DNA of 64,000 bases from Tubulanus polymorphus (GCF_964204645.1 NC_134028.1:25642153-25706152); one strand, 5' to 3'; positions 52,297-64,000 are shown, numbered from the stretch's first letter. The notes: generated by a model from the letters alone, not told the origin. A program made the numbers and translations.

Positions 52297-55200
52297 ATGG
52301 CTTCCGACGAGGTAAGTTGAATTTTTCGAACTTTTTTGAAATATTTATTTCGAAATGTCCGCCGTGCGTCATCTAAATTCCATGTGCGTTACTTGTATAG
52401 TTAAAACAGTTTGTATTGTAACATCGGGTTGAAGGGTGCAATTGAAATGCATGTCATATCTGAATATTGCAAGTGCAAACATTTCCAAGTTTTGGCCTTT
52501 TTCAATTTTCTCACTTAGTGCCTGGACGTTCGATTCTGTTACTCGATAATTACTGTATTGGTTGATTCTGTAACTCAACTCTTTTTAGGATGAAGATTTG
52601 AAGGCTCTTCGTTTAGCTGTGCTCGCATCGATGAAAAATGTAAGCAGGCCTATGTGGCTAAACTTTTTATGCTTATAACAAACCAAAAGGGCAAAAAGAA
52701 GGATTACGAAACAATTCTATCAATACACATCATTTAGCCTCTACTAAGATTTGCCTAACTGCAGTTCAGGTTGCCTATCTTCTGTGTGTAATCAATAAGG
52801 ATTAGGATTATGGTTATGCATTGGTACATACCCAATCAGGACACTTAGGCAAAGGCAGAGTTTGACTACAAAATGCTCATCATATGTCACATCATATATA
52901 GCAGTATCTCATGTACAAACTAAATAATTGCTGCTCTAGTGCATAATTTTGGGGGTCAAACTGAAAATTTCAATATCATCTACTAAGCTCCCTAAGTTTT
53001 CAACAAAATTGAAAAACTGCATTCGCTTCCAAAGCTTAATAATCGGATGACTTTTTGGGATTGCAGAAGACAAGTAGCAGCGATAAAAGCGATGAATTAG
53101 AAACAGATGATTTGGAAGCTTTGAGAGCTGCGGCTTTACAAACCAGAAAGAAAGATATAATCATTCAACCACCACCACCAAGAACTTTCATACCGCAAAC
53201 AACTGTCTTCAGTGTAAGCATATTGTATTCCGCTGAACCCAAGAATCAATTCATTTTCAACGTTTTGACTATAAATCCTAATAGTCATCTTCAGGAGTCG
53301 TTTCCATAGTCATGTGGCTAAGATTTAAAACCAGTCTAATGCCTTCTGAGTCGCTAATCTATCAACTAAGATTACTTTTGGACTTGAGTCTCCACTATGG
53401 AACCAGCCATAGGAATAGACGGAATAAGGTTAGAACAAAGTTATGCAATGGTGCTCAGTATTGCTGAAGATGCTTATGATAGTCAAAACGTCTCAAATGA
53501 ATCGTTACCTAAAGGAAAGTATGGGATTTAGCTATAGTGTTTGGATTCCCTGATCTGTAAGAAACCTGGGACCAGTTGCTCAAAAGTTGGTTGTAGATAA
53601 GCGGTGAATAAATACCGTAGTAATGATGAACTTTTACTTGTCGCTTTGTTATCTATCCACTGGTTAACTTTTTCCAACCCCGGCAGGTGTGGTAGGTCTG
53701 TAAGGGACACTCATTCAAAAAATCAATCGAAATTTACCAGCCAAATAAATGATTTTAAGATCAAAAAACTTTTTCCAACCTTTGAGCAACTGCAGCCCCT
53801 GACTAGCGGTATTTGTATTTATCGTATTGTGTTAACTGCAGGAGCAGCCCGGTAACCTGCAGATCGGTCATGGCAGATATCACAGAGATAATCGAGGAGC
53901 TCCGGGTAACTGGAATTCACGGCCGGCGTTTCAGCGCACGAAAAACCTGATAGTGATTCCTACCGACCCCGATTCAACGTCCTCGTCTTCCAGTTTCGAT
54001 CGCAAATCGATTACGTCCGATAAGAATATTCTTCTACGACCGCAAGATCGTTGGGCCGATAGTAACACTAGCAGTCCTTGTCTTTCTCCGAAAACAAAAG
54101 GTATGATTGATTCAAGAGTAAAGTACATTGCTCCTAGACGAGGAGTCAACTTACGTTATCTATTTCACACCAATTAAAGTGACAAGCACTCAGTATCAAA
54201 TAACTTCATTTTCATTCAACTCAGAAACTGGATTTTTAGCCTAATATTATCATATGATCCACCAAATATACAATATTAGTTAGATAAGTCAACATTGTGA
54301 ATTCACGTTGGCTTACCTAAAAAAGTAAATGATGACTTAAGTAAATTGAATTAAATACGCAAGTTTGGACTCTAAAATAGAGTCGACTTAAGTAATGTGA
54401 TGACTTATATCGGATGATGAATTCAAAACTTTCTAAATTGAATTGGAAATACAAACTAGGACTCACAAACAGATATGACTTCAGTAATGTAGCGACTTAA
54501 CCGACGAGTTAGACAGCTCGACTTGTTCTACCCTTGGTGTTAAAGGTAAGCGTGAAAATATATTTTTTTCGAATTAAAATGTGTTCTTTTTCTTTGCAGT
54601 CAGTGATAAGTTCCGACGATTCGAAAGCAGCGGAAGTGAAAGCGAAGAATCGTCTTCGGATTCCGGCGACGATTCCGACGGGAAAGACGAATCGTCTGAT
54701 CTCGAAACTTCCGTCGTTTCCGATCATAACGTTGAAATTACGGATACCGATGAAATTCGGGCGGGTGTCGCGCACGAGATCAGTTTACTAGAACAGAATG
54801 TTAGTTTACTCGATGACGATCTGATTAATTTGACCGAAGTCGCGGAAGAAGCCGACACCAGACGCTTCGTTATTTGCAACGACGGCGCTTCCGGAAATAA
54901 TCCCGCGAAACCATCCGCCGATTCGAGGTCGTCGGTCGTAGGTTCGTATATCGTCGAAAAACGGGATGATTCACCCGACAAACGAATCGCGAATCCGGCG
55001 CCGATTCACATTAAACGTGACGATAATCACGAAATCCGTCGCGAAAAACCAACAGAAAATGTTGTCGCGAGTGACAAAAGTGAAACTGCTGATTTAGATC
55101 GAACGACTGATTCAGCCGATCGCGCTCAAGTGATTAAAAAACCGACTATCATTCATATCGAAAGAACCGTAACGAAATCGCAGAAAAAAGACAGCGCGGC

Positions 55201-58043
55201 GATACGCGATACTGAGAAACATACTACTAGGTCTATCGATACGAGCTCGAGGAATTTGATGGCGAAAAACGCGTCAAAATCAGATTTGGAAAAAATTCCG
55301 TTGCCGTTAGAAAAACCGTCGGCTGTCGTTAAAAAAGACGTTAAAGTTTCGAAAAGCGTGAATCAAGATTCGTCGAAAGTTGGTTTAAAAAGCAATGAAA
55401 AAGCGACGGTTTCCGAACACGATATCGACGCTAATAAAACAAAGTGTAACGAGACGGTTATCGACGCGGGGGACTGGGAAAAAATGAGCGACGTCGATAA
55501 ATTGAGTCTTCGCTTACGCGGAAAAGCGAAGAGCGTTACTAAAAGTAACGACGGAAAACTCGAATCGGATCTCGGTGAGAAAAAATCCGTCGAAAAGATT
55601 TCCGCGTCCGTGGAAAAACCGGTGAAAAGTGCGGATAACGTTGTAAAAGAGCGTAAAATTTCGGATAGTGAAAAAGTTAATACCGGTCGAAATACTGATG
55701 ATTCTTCAAAGAAGAAATCTTCGGATAATGAAACGTTGAGTAGCAGTCGAAATGCTGATAATTCTTCGAAAAAGAAATCTAAGGATATAGAAAAATCGTC
55801 ATCCAAACAATCAAGAATTTCTCCGGATAGAAAGACTAAAAAATCCAAACGGGAGAAAAAGCCGGAAAAGCAGCATCATAAACAGGGTAAATCATCGGAT
55901 CGTCAGATACCTGAACTTGAGAAGACGAAAGATTCGAAAACAGACGGTAAAGATAGTTCAGTTAAGACTAAGGAGGTGAACAATGATAAAACGGAAAGTA
56001 AGAAGTCTTCGGAAAAGAGTTCTTCCCGAGTTCATGATCGTTCACCAACTCCGCAGAAGACGCCCGATAAATATTCGAAAAGTGCTTCTTCCGGCGGTAA
56101 GAGTCGTGGAAGGCGTTCAAATTCTAGAGAAAATACGCCACGGCATCATAAAAAACCTCGAACACGTACGAATAGTAGTAGCGACGATTCTTCTTCCGAA
56201 CGCGAGTCTTCGAGAAGAAAAAATTCAAGAAAACGCGATAACGAGAAAACGAAAACTCGTCGGTCGAAGTCGCGTTCAAGAAGTCGATCCGAGAGTCAGT
56301 CGACGCGTGAGACCGGTAAGAAAACGACTGGCTCCAACAAGAGCAAACATTCGAAAAACCGCGAACATAAAACAGTCGGTGATTCCGCGAAGAAAGTTAC
56401 AAGAGATAACAGCAAATACGTGAAAAAAACGGATATTTCCAACAAAAATCGTTCTTCGTCGAAGATAGCGGTGAAGAAGAAAAGCGAGTGGGATAGCAGC
56501 AGTTCGGACGACGACGAGAAAACTGACAAGAAAAACGTGTCGTTGATCAGCGACGAAAGTGATTCGGATGATGAGAAAGCGACGTGGCGATTTAAACACA
56601 CGGGAAAACACGCCAAGGAAACCGACGAGAAGATATTCGAACGCGATCGCGCCGAGTTGGAGGTGGCGCGTAAGAAACGCGACGGGAATTACGAGAAAGT
56701 CGATCGCGGTTTAACGACTTCATATCGTCGAGACGATCATCGGCGACGCGATCGTTACGACGATAGAGACTCGTCTTATAGTCGTAGTAAACCAGTACGT
56801 CATCAGCGAGCTCGTCGGTCTCCTTCCCCTCATCAGCGAGCTCGTCGGTCTCCTTCCCCTCATCAGCGAGCTCGTCGGTCTCCTTCTCCTCGTCGTCGCC
56901 GCGATAAAGACGATGTCGACAGCGACGACGATCGCGATTCCCGCAAACGAAAATCAGCCGTCGTTAAATCCGGCAGCGATGCGAGTAAATCACACGATGC
57001 TGCAGATGACAGGACAAGCCGCTCGCAGCTGAGTAACGACAGGAAGAGACCGAAAGAACGGGAACCATCTGACCTAGACCCTATCAACGAGCAGACGTCG
57101 CCGCAAAAGAAACCGAAAATGAATCCATCTGAAACAGGTTTGTATTGGAAGAGTAAACTGTATTGATTTGATTAGTAAATAGTTTTCATCTCTACTGAAT
57201 GATGGCAGAAGGGATGTATAATTATCTAACGATTCACCGTGCCACTGTGTAGAGGTACTACTATAGCGGTATGCCCATTATTCACAACGCTGGGATGGAA
57301 TCTTCAAAAATGTTCAGATGATCTCCAGCAGTTTCGGTTATCGATTAGTCAGCACTGAAGGGGGTTACTTTGATTAATGTTGCCGGTCTCAGTCGGAGTT
57401 TAGGGGAGGTTTGAATGCTGGGACCTCATCAAATTAATCTAATTATTTGTTCTCCGCTGACTTCAGACTCTGTCCAGAAAGATCGCGCTTCGGTCCATAA
57501 ACGTCTAGGCTCCTCGATATCTGCATCGACCGTGCTGGAAACAATTGAAAGGGAACAACCGAAAGCCTCACTAGCTGGTATGTGTTCAAATTCAACTTAT
57601 CCCTCAAAGATGGCTCTCCATAAAAAATTTTCATTCCAAATAAGGCAGGTACTGAATAAGAATCAGTAGCTGATGAAGGTAATACTGAAGGAATTGGTTT
57701 ACTGAGATGAAGGGTACTAATCTAGTAGGAGTCTACATTGAGATAAAAAAGTTATGCAGACGCTGCCTTTAAATTCTCTTCTTTAAAACTCCTTAGATCC
57801 AGCAATGACTGATCTATAATGACCCTGATGACACATCACTGGTTGTCTAATTGTGTGGATGAGTTCAGGAGAGGCCATTTTCTTCTGGTACATTCTAAAG
57901 TACGTTGCAATGCTAATAGTTTTGATATCTTTTCAGTTGATGACAAAGAATTGGAAATGAGGATTCAAAAGATAAAAGAAAAGAACGCCGCGATTTTACA
58001 ACGAAAAAAAGAAATAGACGAAGATCGTAAACTGTATGGCTGA
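52297..58043 (+). CDS. S/K/R-rich nuclear-type protein of unknown family, 7 exons, 1,075 residues
   Basis: Coding exons: 52,297-52,311; 52,589-52,639; 53,067-53,213; 53,842-54,100; 54,600-57,137; 57,467-57,577; 57,937-58,043, all with GT/AG borders and matching phases. The N-terminus MASDEDEDLKALRLAVLASM is echoed by DDLEALRAAALQTRKKD near residue 50, so a D-L-x-A-L-R-x-A-x-L motif occurs twice. IIIQPPPPRTFIP and FQRTKNLIVIPTD follow. The 846-residue main exon is dense in S, K, D, E and R, with RS-like stretches (RSKSRSRSRSESQ, RRSPSP), typical of splicing-speckle proteins. Exon 6 holds VHKRLG. The C-terminus ELEMRIQKIKEKNAAILQ-RKKEIDEDRKLYG is a predicted coiled coil resembling a motif I recall from CCDC9. 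I cannot name the orthologue. Confidence 0.85.
53571..53793. mobile_element. Dispersed element D2, copy 3, with terminal inverted repeats
   Basis: Begins CCAGTTGCTCAAAAGTTGG and ends CCAACCTTTGAGCAACTGC, near-perfect complements. The interior shares CCCGGCAGGTGTGGTAGGT and GGGACACTCATTCAAA blocks with 38,800-38,975. The ends suggest a MITE; it sits in intron 3 of the S/K/R-rich gene. Confidence 0.6.
54600..57137 (+). CDS. Giant exon 5 of the S/K/R-rich gene
   Basis: 2,538 nt from TTTGCAG to ACAG|GTTTGT, phase 1 at both ends. It carries acidic-serine runs (ESEESSSDSGDDSDG), long KK-S/SSKKKS tracts, RS-like blocks and GDWEKMSDVDKLSLRLRGKA, which looks like a short conserved motif. If intron 5 is retained, the frame runs 9 more residues (GLYWKSKLY) to a stop at 57,164-57,166, giving a form without the C-terminal coiled coil. 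Confidence 0.85.
56801..56890 (+). repeat. In-frame 30-bp repeat x3 (HQRARRSPSP)
   Basis: Three head-to-tail 30-bp units inside the coding exon. The first two are identical and the third differs near its end (TCTCCT for TCCCCT), so the expansion is recent. It lies in the RS-like region. Confidence 0.9.
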
Positions 58044-58591
58044 ATGGAGAGGGAGGAGGAGTGTCTTAGAATGACTTGTGCTATTTTATTTCCATGGTTG
58101 TTCCATGACATCTGTGTTGTTGAATAGGGAAATATTAGAAGTTGTTCGAAAAATCTTTGTAAGATAAAGGTTTCTCAGTTGACTATTTTCCCATCGCCTT
58201 ACACAGATAATATTTTTCCTAAAGTCTACATACATGATTTGGACATTTCATAGGATTGAATTTCAAATAACAATTTGTTTACATGAGGATTAATTTTAAT
58301 AATGAACAAAAACCAAACAGCAGTTGATTAAATCATACACTTCACCTGTCAAAAAAAACTAGTTTATCTGAGCAGTTTTGAGAAATCATTATGATTTTTA
58401 AAGTTATAAAAAGTTTAAGTTGACAATCGATGTAGTATCAGCATTTAGTTATATTGCTCGATTTGTAATAGAAAAACATCAATCAATTCACACATTGAAC
58501 AGTAGTATAACTTCATTCCACACGCTCGTCAATGTTAATGATTATTTCCAATGATGTAATTAGTTTCTTGCAGCTGAAATAATGCTGATAA

Positions 58592-58815
58592 GGCTAGAAA
58601 AAAATGATTCCTTGTTTCCCATTTCTGCTGAGCTTAAAAGTTGACCCGGCCGCCTATCCACCATGTACATTACTTTTTAAAATCATGATCAAGCTAACAA
58701 TAACATACCGGCAGTTGTACATGTACAAATAAACTGATAACAAATTTCAGTGCAGATTACAAAATGGCCCAGCCGGTTAGGAGAAACGAGGTATCATTTT
58801 ATTTTAGCCAAATTA
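58592..58815 (+). mobile_element. Dispersed element D1, copy without array
   Basis: Matches the outer parts of 39,640-40,170 (GCTAGAAAAAAATGATTCC, TTGTTTCCCATTTCTGCT, GAGAAACGAGGTATCATTTT) but lacks the 23-bp array carried there. It lies in the inferred 3' UTR of the S/K/R-rich gene. Confidence 0.5.
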
Positions 58816-59306
58816 AGAGTGAAAAGAGGCAATTTGTGATCGTGTGTGCAGTTTGGATAAAGAGACATTAACATTCGCATTCCGATCAAGTTCATTATGG
58901 TTCATATCGGTGTCGAAAATAACTATTTTTATGTTCAGGAGGTTGTAAAAATGATCATGATCAAGACCTAACATGAATGAAAATGGGAATTAATGAATTT
59001 TCGCTTGCTTAACCACGAGTCACAATTAACTCTCAACAGTCAAACTGGGGCATTGGAGATCGGTTGTTGAAGGTTGAATGATGTTCTGTTAGTGGATCAA
59101 AGCTCCAGCACATGAAGTTAACAAATTCAATTGTGTAAACTTCATTGTAACAGATAATACATGTATATATGATATGCTTGAAAAGTTTTTTTTTTATATG
59201 TATGTAGAAAATGACAATAACTGATGCATTTTAATCTACAGCATTTGATCGAGTAATTATATGAATGGAATTTTGTTTTTATTTTGTACATAGAACGCTG
59301 GGTTGC

Positions 59307-59312
59307 AATAAA
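59307..59312 (+). terminator. Polyadenylation signal for the S/K/R-rich gene
   Basis: AATAAA in TTGCAATAAACGC, about 1.26 kb after the stop codon, followed by TTGG/T-rich sequence. Confidence 0.45.
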
Positions 59313-59433
59313 CGCTTTGGTTTCATCTCGGAGGAAAATCGTGGTTTCTTGAATGCAATAACATGAGAATGAATAAATAGAATTTATTGAAAAATTTCAA
59401 GGTTTTCGTGATTTATTGTGTGGGGGGTTATTC

Positions 59434-59690
59434 CATCCTCGCTTGCCAGGGATCCGGTATCACTCCCGAACTCCATTCCACCAGCGGGGAACAGCTTTAG
59501 CGTAGTGGGTTCGAATCCCTTGACGGGTGAAGATGGGGTTATTCATGGTTTTTGCAAGGAAGCATCCTCGCTTGCCGGGGGTCCAGTATCACTCCCGAAC
59601 TCGCTTCCACCAGCGGGGAACAGCTTTAGCGTAGTGGGTTCGAATCCCTTGACGGGGAAGATGGCAAGGAAGTGGCTTGGTGCTACTTTT
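59434..59690 (+). mobile_element. Tandemly duplicated SINE-like unit with pol III B boxes
   Basis: Two copies of a unit of about 120-130 bp (CATCCTCGCTTGCC-GGG at 59,434 and 59,563; GGAACAGCTTTAGCGTAGTG in both). Each has a perfect B box, GGTTCGAATCC, at 59,518-59,528 and 59,637-59,647. A clear A box is not seen, so these may be SINE tails rather than whole elements. Confidence 0.6.
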
Positions 59691-62185
59691 TGGAGAAAAT
59701 TTCTAAAGGCCCTAATTTGTGGTTACTTTTCACAAGTGCTTCTACAAATTAACTCATTTCTTCTATTATAGAAAGATTGCCAGATGAGTTTCAAGATAAT
59801 TTTATCGGAACCCGGCCCGCAAATCGGTACATAGTTTGTCCACTACGGCTATTCGAAGACTCTGGCAAGCGAGTATAATTTTAGTTCACACATTCCCCGC
59901 TACTGTTATACATAGGAGCAGCACTAGACGGTCGATACGCTGTGACGCGCTATTTTCGGATGGGAACTATTGTTTCATTAGCCGATTACATCTATGCTAA
60001 TTCTTTATCTAATAAAGTTATTCTCTCAATTGATAAACGCTTTGAAGCCACCTTAAGATGGAAATGATTTTCAATTTGCTTTATACGACTTTTTTGTTAA
60101 AAAGTAATTCACTGTACCGGGTCGCTCTGTCCGAGTGGTGGTATCACACTTACAACGTCTATTATGGGCGCAATGCAGTGATTTAATTTTTTCCGCAATG
60201 AAAGAGCTGAAAAGTGTAAGCTTTACTACTACCATCCATGACATAAAACAACTGGGCGATTTTGAAAACGACACCAATCAATAGGCCTATGGGTGATATT
60301 ATCGATGAGAGGATTGATCGAATCTGTAGGCTGGATTCTTAAAAGATGTCAATAAACTAACTAATCATATCAGATGATGTGTCATCTAAATAAGAATATC
60401 TATAGCCGTTCGTTCCCGAAAAAGAAACGACTGGTGTTTATATTTCGTTGAGTTACGTACCTAGCTCTCAAGTAGCCTGTAGCCTACAACGGGCTAGGCT
60501 TTCACTTTAACTGCTATTTCTATTCACTATTGCCATTTGTAATGAAAAATGAATTTGTATCATAATTATCATTAAATCTAGTAATCGCAGATATGTCTCA
60601 AATTTCCCCACGTGAGATGATTTCGAACAGAAGGAGCATTCTTATTGGTTGGAGGTTTCAGTGTGAACCCCTCGGAACTAGAACCCTGTCCCATAGATAG
60701 ATACAGACTAATAAAATTTAATGTTTATATGCTTCAAAATATTGACAAAATTCATCACGTAGCCTATATATGTGTTACTATTACATTTTGATGGACGAAG
60801 TACTCATGAAACCAGTAGCACAAGGGGAAAATCAATAACGTACGAAAAACGATATCGTTATTACAAACAGATTTTGTATTTAAACGCGATCAGATTGATA
60901 AATCTCGACTAAACTCTCGACCTACAAGACAAATAAGTATATGTATATAAGTAGCCGATATCTCTAATGTATTACTTGGTGAGTGGAATCACCAGATCAG
61001 GAAATGACAATAATAGATCTTATGATAGTCGTTGACTTAAATATTCCATGGTTTGCCTATAGGTGGGTTCCCGGTCACTCATGGTACACTATTGTAATGC
61101 CATTATCTAATACTTGAAACAAACGTAATTCGTTATATAGCTTTTACTGATTTGCACCTGACGGTAGCACTTAGAAAGATTATTAAATTCAAACAATTCA
61201 AAAGATGAAAATCAAAATGTCCTTCGTTGAGTTCATCCGGGCCATGTAATGGTACTTATGAAGCTATGCTTGACATCACTGTGTTAAAGAAAATTGAAGA
61301 TTAAAATTGTATCGCTTTATAAGAAATGTATCTCAGCAGTAGAAGCAGGTGAATTATAAACCAGTAAATCATCAGTTAATGGCAAATTTCGGGCAAACCA
61401 ACCACCATTAATGGTGGTATTAGAGCTAAAAGTCAGACGCCAGGCCTGACTGGTCATCGCACTGACCTAGATCAATCACCCCGAGATGGTTGCTCGTAGG
61501 CACTGACCCATCACTTGTGCCGACAAGAAAATACATCCTCTGTCTGTCGCAACCCTGTGGCATGGGGTTGAATGTCCCAAGTTCGATCCTTGTTAGGGGT
61601 TACAGTTTTGGTGAAATAAATATCGAGGTTTCTTAAAAGTACATCGAGAGACTGAATTTTATTTCAGCTACGAAATCATTGTGATTAATCAGTTGTATTG
61701 GTTGTCGACGAATCAACAAATTAGCATCGCGTGTTTCAGAGGAGGTCAATGACTTCTGAAATCTAATATGACGATACTTCGATGATTCGTATCTGAAGAA
61801 GGATTCTTCCTTGGACAATCTTATCCCAATTCGTCTACAATATCACGATTGCAAATGTCTTACTATTATGAAAATTTGATTCTGTATATTGCTTATTTAT
61901 AGTAGACAAACTGAAAAGAAGTTCTATCGATAGTTTGGTGGATCTTGACCGGTAACACTCTAGTTCATCTGTCTGATGGACTTGTTCGCTCGTTGACATT
62001 GAGAGGTCATTGACTTCTTGGGGAATTCACTTACCGTACTGTATCAATTGATTTGCGGCGAGGGAATTGCTGGCTTACAGTATGCAATTATCACAAGATT
62101 CGGGTTCCTTCATTGGCTATTTACATCTATCTCCAATATCACGATCATAAATATAATCTATGAATAACGGGCTTTTATCGAAGGG

Positions 62186-62398
62186 ATGGATATTCTAAAA
62201 CGCGTTCTTTTCTTCATCTTAATTTTTCTCCTAATAGTGGGCTTCATGGATTATCTAATACATCATGACCCGCTCTGCATGGACCTAACGACAGTTGTTT
62301 TCCACTTCATAGTGTCCATAGTTTTCCTTTTTTCCACTTGGGCCTATGTGAGGGAAACGAAAATCCAAGAATTCGTTTTTCTGTGTGCTTGCTATTGA
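62186..62398 (+). CDS. Unassigned 70-codon open frame, two membrane segments predicted
   Basis: ATG at 62,186 opens a frame with a hydrophobic run (VLFFILIFLLIVGFMDYLI) and a second one (VVFHFIVSIVFLFSTWAYV), ending LCACY. No family is recognised, and no promoter or splice context is visible. AT-rich DNA readily yields such peptides, so support is weak. Confidence 0.15.
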   Translation: MDILKRVLFFILIFLLIVGFMDYLIHHDPLCMDLTTVVFHFIVSIVFLFSTWAYVRETKIQEFVFLCACY

Positions 62399-63490
62399 AA
62401 CACACCGACAAAGGGCATCTGCGATCCGTCATGTAAATTACTGTACTTTGAAAAAAACCAGATGGCTGGGAGAGGGAGAGAGAGTAAAACACACAATGTT
62501 TGAAATCATAAACTGGTTTTTTATTGAGTAAAGCTCAAGGAACTTCGATATATCACAAAATCGTACAATATTTACACCGACCAAAATCTCTTCAAGATAA
62601 TTTCATTATTATATATACGTAATCTATAGACATATGTTGTTATAGCTACCATGAACATTTATCACAAAATTAATCAATATATATAATATCTATATATTCA
62701 CTTTTGAAAGGTTTTTTTCTTTAAAGCCAGCCTTCAGATACATATAACGACTTAGATGTTATTACAACACAGTAGACTGTATGACGTCCTAATCCGGAAC
62801 ATTGTCAATTGGCTAATTCGAAATTCAAGAAAACGAAATCTTTTTGCTCGAAACGTTCTACATTTTCTACGAAGACCAGCTTTTAGGACGAAAAGTTAAA
62901 CAACCGAAACTAAATAGATTACAAACACAAGACGTCATCGAGGAGACACGTGACATTTTGAAAAATTAACGAACCGCGCAATCTCTTCGTATGAAAAAAG
63001 AATCATCTAACAAGAACGCCCTAATACCGAGAACCGAGAACAATTCTACTGCGCATTTAACACGAAAACAAATTAAACAAGGGTTTGAATTATATCACTA
63101 AAAACTAACGTAATCATATTCATAAGCTGCCTAGAAAATCAATAGAGATTTACACGAAAGTTACACAAGAACGAACGAGCGTACAATGAGAGATACCCCA
63201 CGCCTTTTGAACAGTGAACACATGCAATGCATGACGTACATACATAATTATGTTATGCTAGCATGGGTGACTGAGTTAGATAAACATAGGTCATCTGTAC
63301 CTAACACAAATAGTCAAATGGTTATTGACAATTCATTAATATTCCAAAGCAGAAGCGTTTGAATCAATGATCAGTTTTGGGTTTTGAATTTTGGATGGTT
63401 TTTAAGATGTCAGATCCATGATTTTCTAAGTAATGTGCATTAACATCGTCAAATCCAGTTCTAAAGATAGATTTTCTATAAAGCTGGGTT

Positions 63491-63654
63491 CCGGGACGGG
63501 CGCAGGAAAACCCCTGTTAGCCTAACCGTGGTTAGTGGCTTATCAGTGGTTCGGCTAACTGGCTTAAAAGGCCACACGAAGACAATGGTTATAGCTAACA
63601 GCGTTTTCCTAACCACGGTTAGCGCTAACAGGGTTTTCCTGCACCCGTCCCTGG
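63491..63654. mobile_element. MITE-like palindromic element, terminal repeats about 45 bp
   Basis: The left end CCGGGACGGGCGCAGGAAAA, continuing to CCTAACCGTGGTTAG, mirrors the right end CTAACCACGGTTAGCGCTAA, continuing to CACCCGTCCCTGG, with a few mismatches. It has no coding capacity of its own. Confidence 0.75.
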
Positions 63655-63759
63655 ATGATAGCTCGAAGAAACGACGACACATCATAACAGGCACACAGCA
63701 CGAGTTAATGTAAATATATAAACATATGACGGATGAATACTGGTTGTATGAGAAACAAC

Positions 63760-63852
63760 AGGTCGCTCATGAAGTACACCGCTCAGGTCACTCATGAAGT
63801 ACACCGCTCAGGTCACTCATGAAGTACACCGCTCAGGTCACTCATGAAGTAC
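63760..63852 (+). repeat. Tandem array, 25-bp unit, about 3.7 copies
   Basis: AGGTCACTCATGAAGTACAC plus five bases repeats at 63,760, 63,785, 63,810 and 63,835, almost without variation. Confidence 0.9.
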
Positions 63853-64000
63853 CGTACAATGCTTCTTCGTAATACATCGTTATATTTTACCCATTTTTTC
63901 TATATATAAACCTTGGTGACAAGGTAGAAACTTCCCACAATACAAAATGGAAAAAATGTCCGAAAGGTATCTGTGAGCTAGTGGTTTGTTCAACCTTTTT

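Larger units (their letters stand above)
58044..59330 (+). other. 3' UTR of the S/K/R-rich gene (inferred)
   Basis: AT-rich non-coding sequence ending near AATAAA at 59,307-59,312, with another hexamer at 59,372-59,377. It contains a copy of element D1 at 58,592-58,815. Confidence 0.5.
59400..64000. other. Gene-poor 3' flank with repeats
   Basis: No supported multi-exon gene. It holds a duplicated SINE-like unit (59,434-59,690), a B-box-like AGTTCGATCC near 61,582, one membrane-type open frame (62,186-62,398), a MITE-like palindrome (63,491-63,654) and a 25-bp array (63,760-63,852). Confidence 0.5.

Noticed and set aside
55363-55848. 161-codon - strand frame inside the S/K/R-rich gene, and similar antisense frames at 56,276-56,616
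   Set aside because: Antisense shadows of a codon-biased coding exon; the + frame is supported by splice borders and composition.

Overview
The window is animal nuclear DNA: AT-rich, with many introns that have GT/AG borders, long gene-poor stretches, and many small repeats and palindromic elements. It carries one single-copy-type Pax2/5/8 gene rather than separate PAX2, PAX5 and PAX8 genes. This and the compact introns suggest an invertebrate bilaterian; a lophotrochozoan (mollusc, brachiopod or annelid type) is my best guess, but the sequence alone does not prove it.

Layout. (1) 1-300: the 3' part of an M/Q-rich coding exon that begins before the window and ends in a phase-1 donor. (2) About 7.2-29.3 kb, + strand: a Pax2/5/8 transcription-factor gene. 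It has at least two alternative first coding exons (7,283 and 12,527), a paired-domain 5' exon (15,124), two tandem versions of the paired-domain 3' exon (17,683 and 17,939, 198 nt each, 58 nt apart), an octapeptide exon, and five further exons coding for a Y/S/P-rich transactivation tail. The last exon is open in two frames, each reachable from its own 3' splice site. (3) 29.3-46.0 kb: gene-poor intergenic DNA full of tandem arrays, inverted arrays, palindromes and dispersed elements. (4) 46.0-51.43 kb, - strand: a complete 15-exon MELK kinase gene of 633 residues, with kinase domain, UBA-like segment and C-terminal KA1 domain. (5) 52.30-59.3 kb, + strand, head to head with MELK: a seven-exon gene for a 1,075-residue S/K/R-rich protein of nuclear-speckle type that I cannot name. 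(6) 59.4-64 kb: repeats, including a duplicated SINE-like unit with perfect B boxes and a MITE-like palindrome; no convincing gene.

The strongest observation is the tandem duplication of the paired-domain exon for the C-terminal (RED) DNA-binding half. The two copies differ at 12 of 66 residues, several of them basic positions in the DNA-binding half, while their silent sites are heavily diverged. One gene could therefore make Pax2/5/8 proteins with different DNA-binding halves. Alternative first exons and an alternative-frame last exon would add N- and C-terminal diversity. Pax2/5/8 and MELK lie tail to tail, the arrangement I recall for PAX5 and MELK on human chromosome 9p13, which suggests ancient microsynteny.
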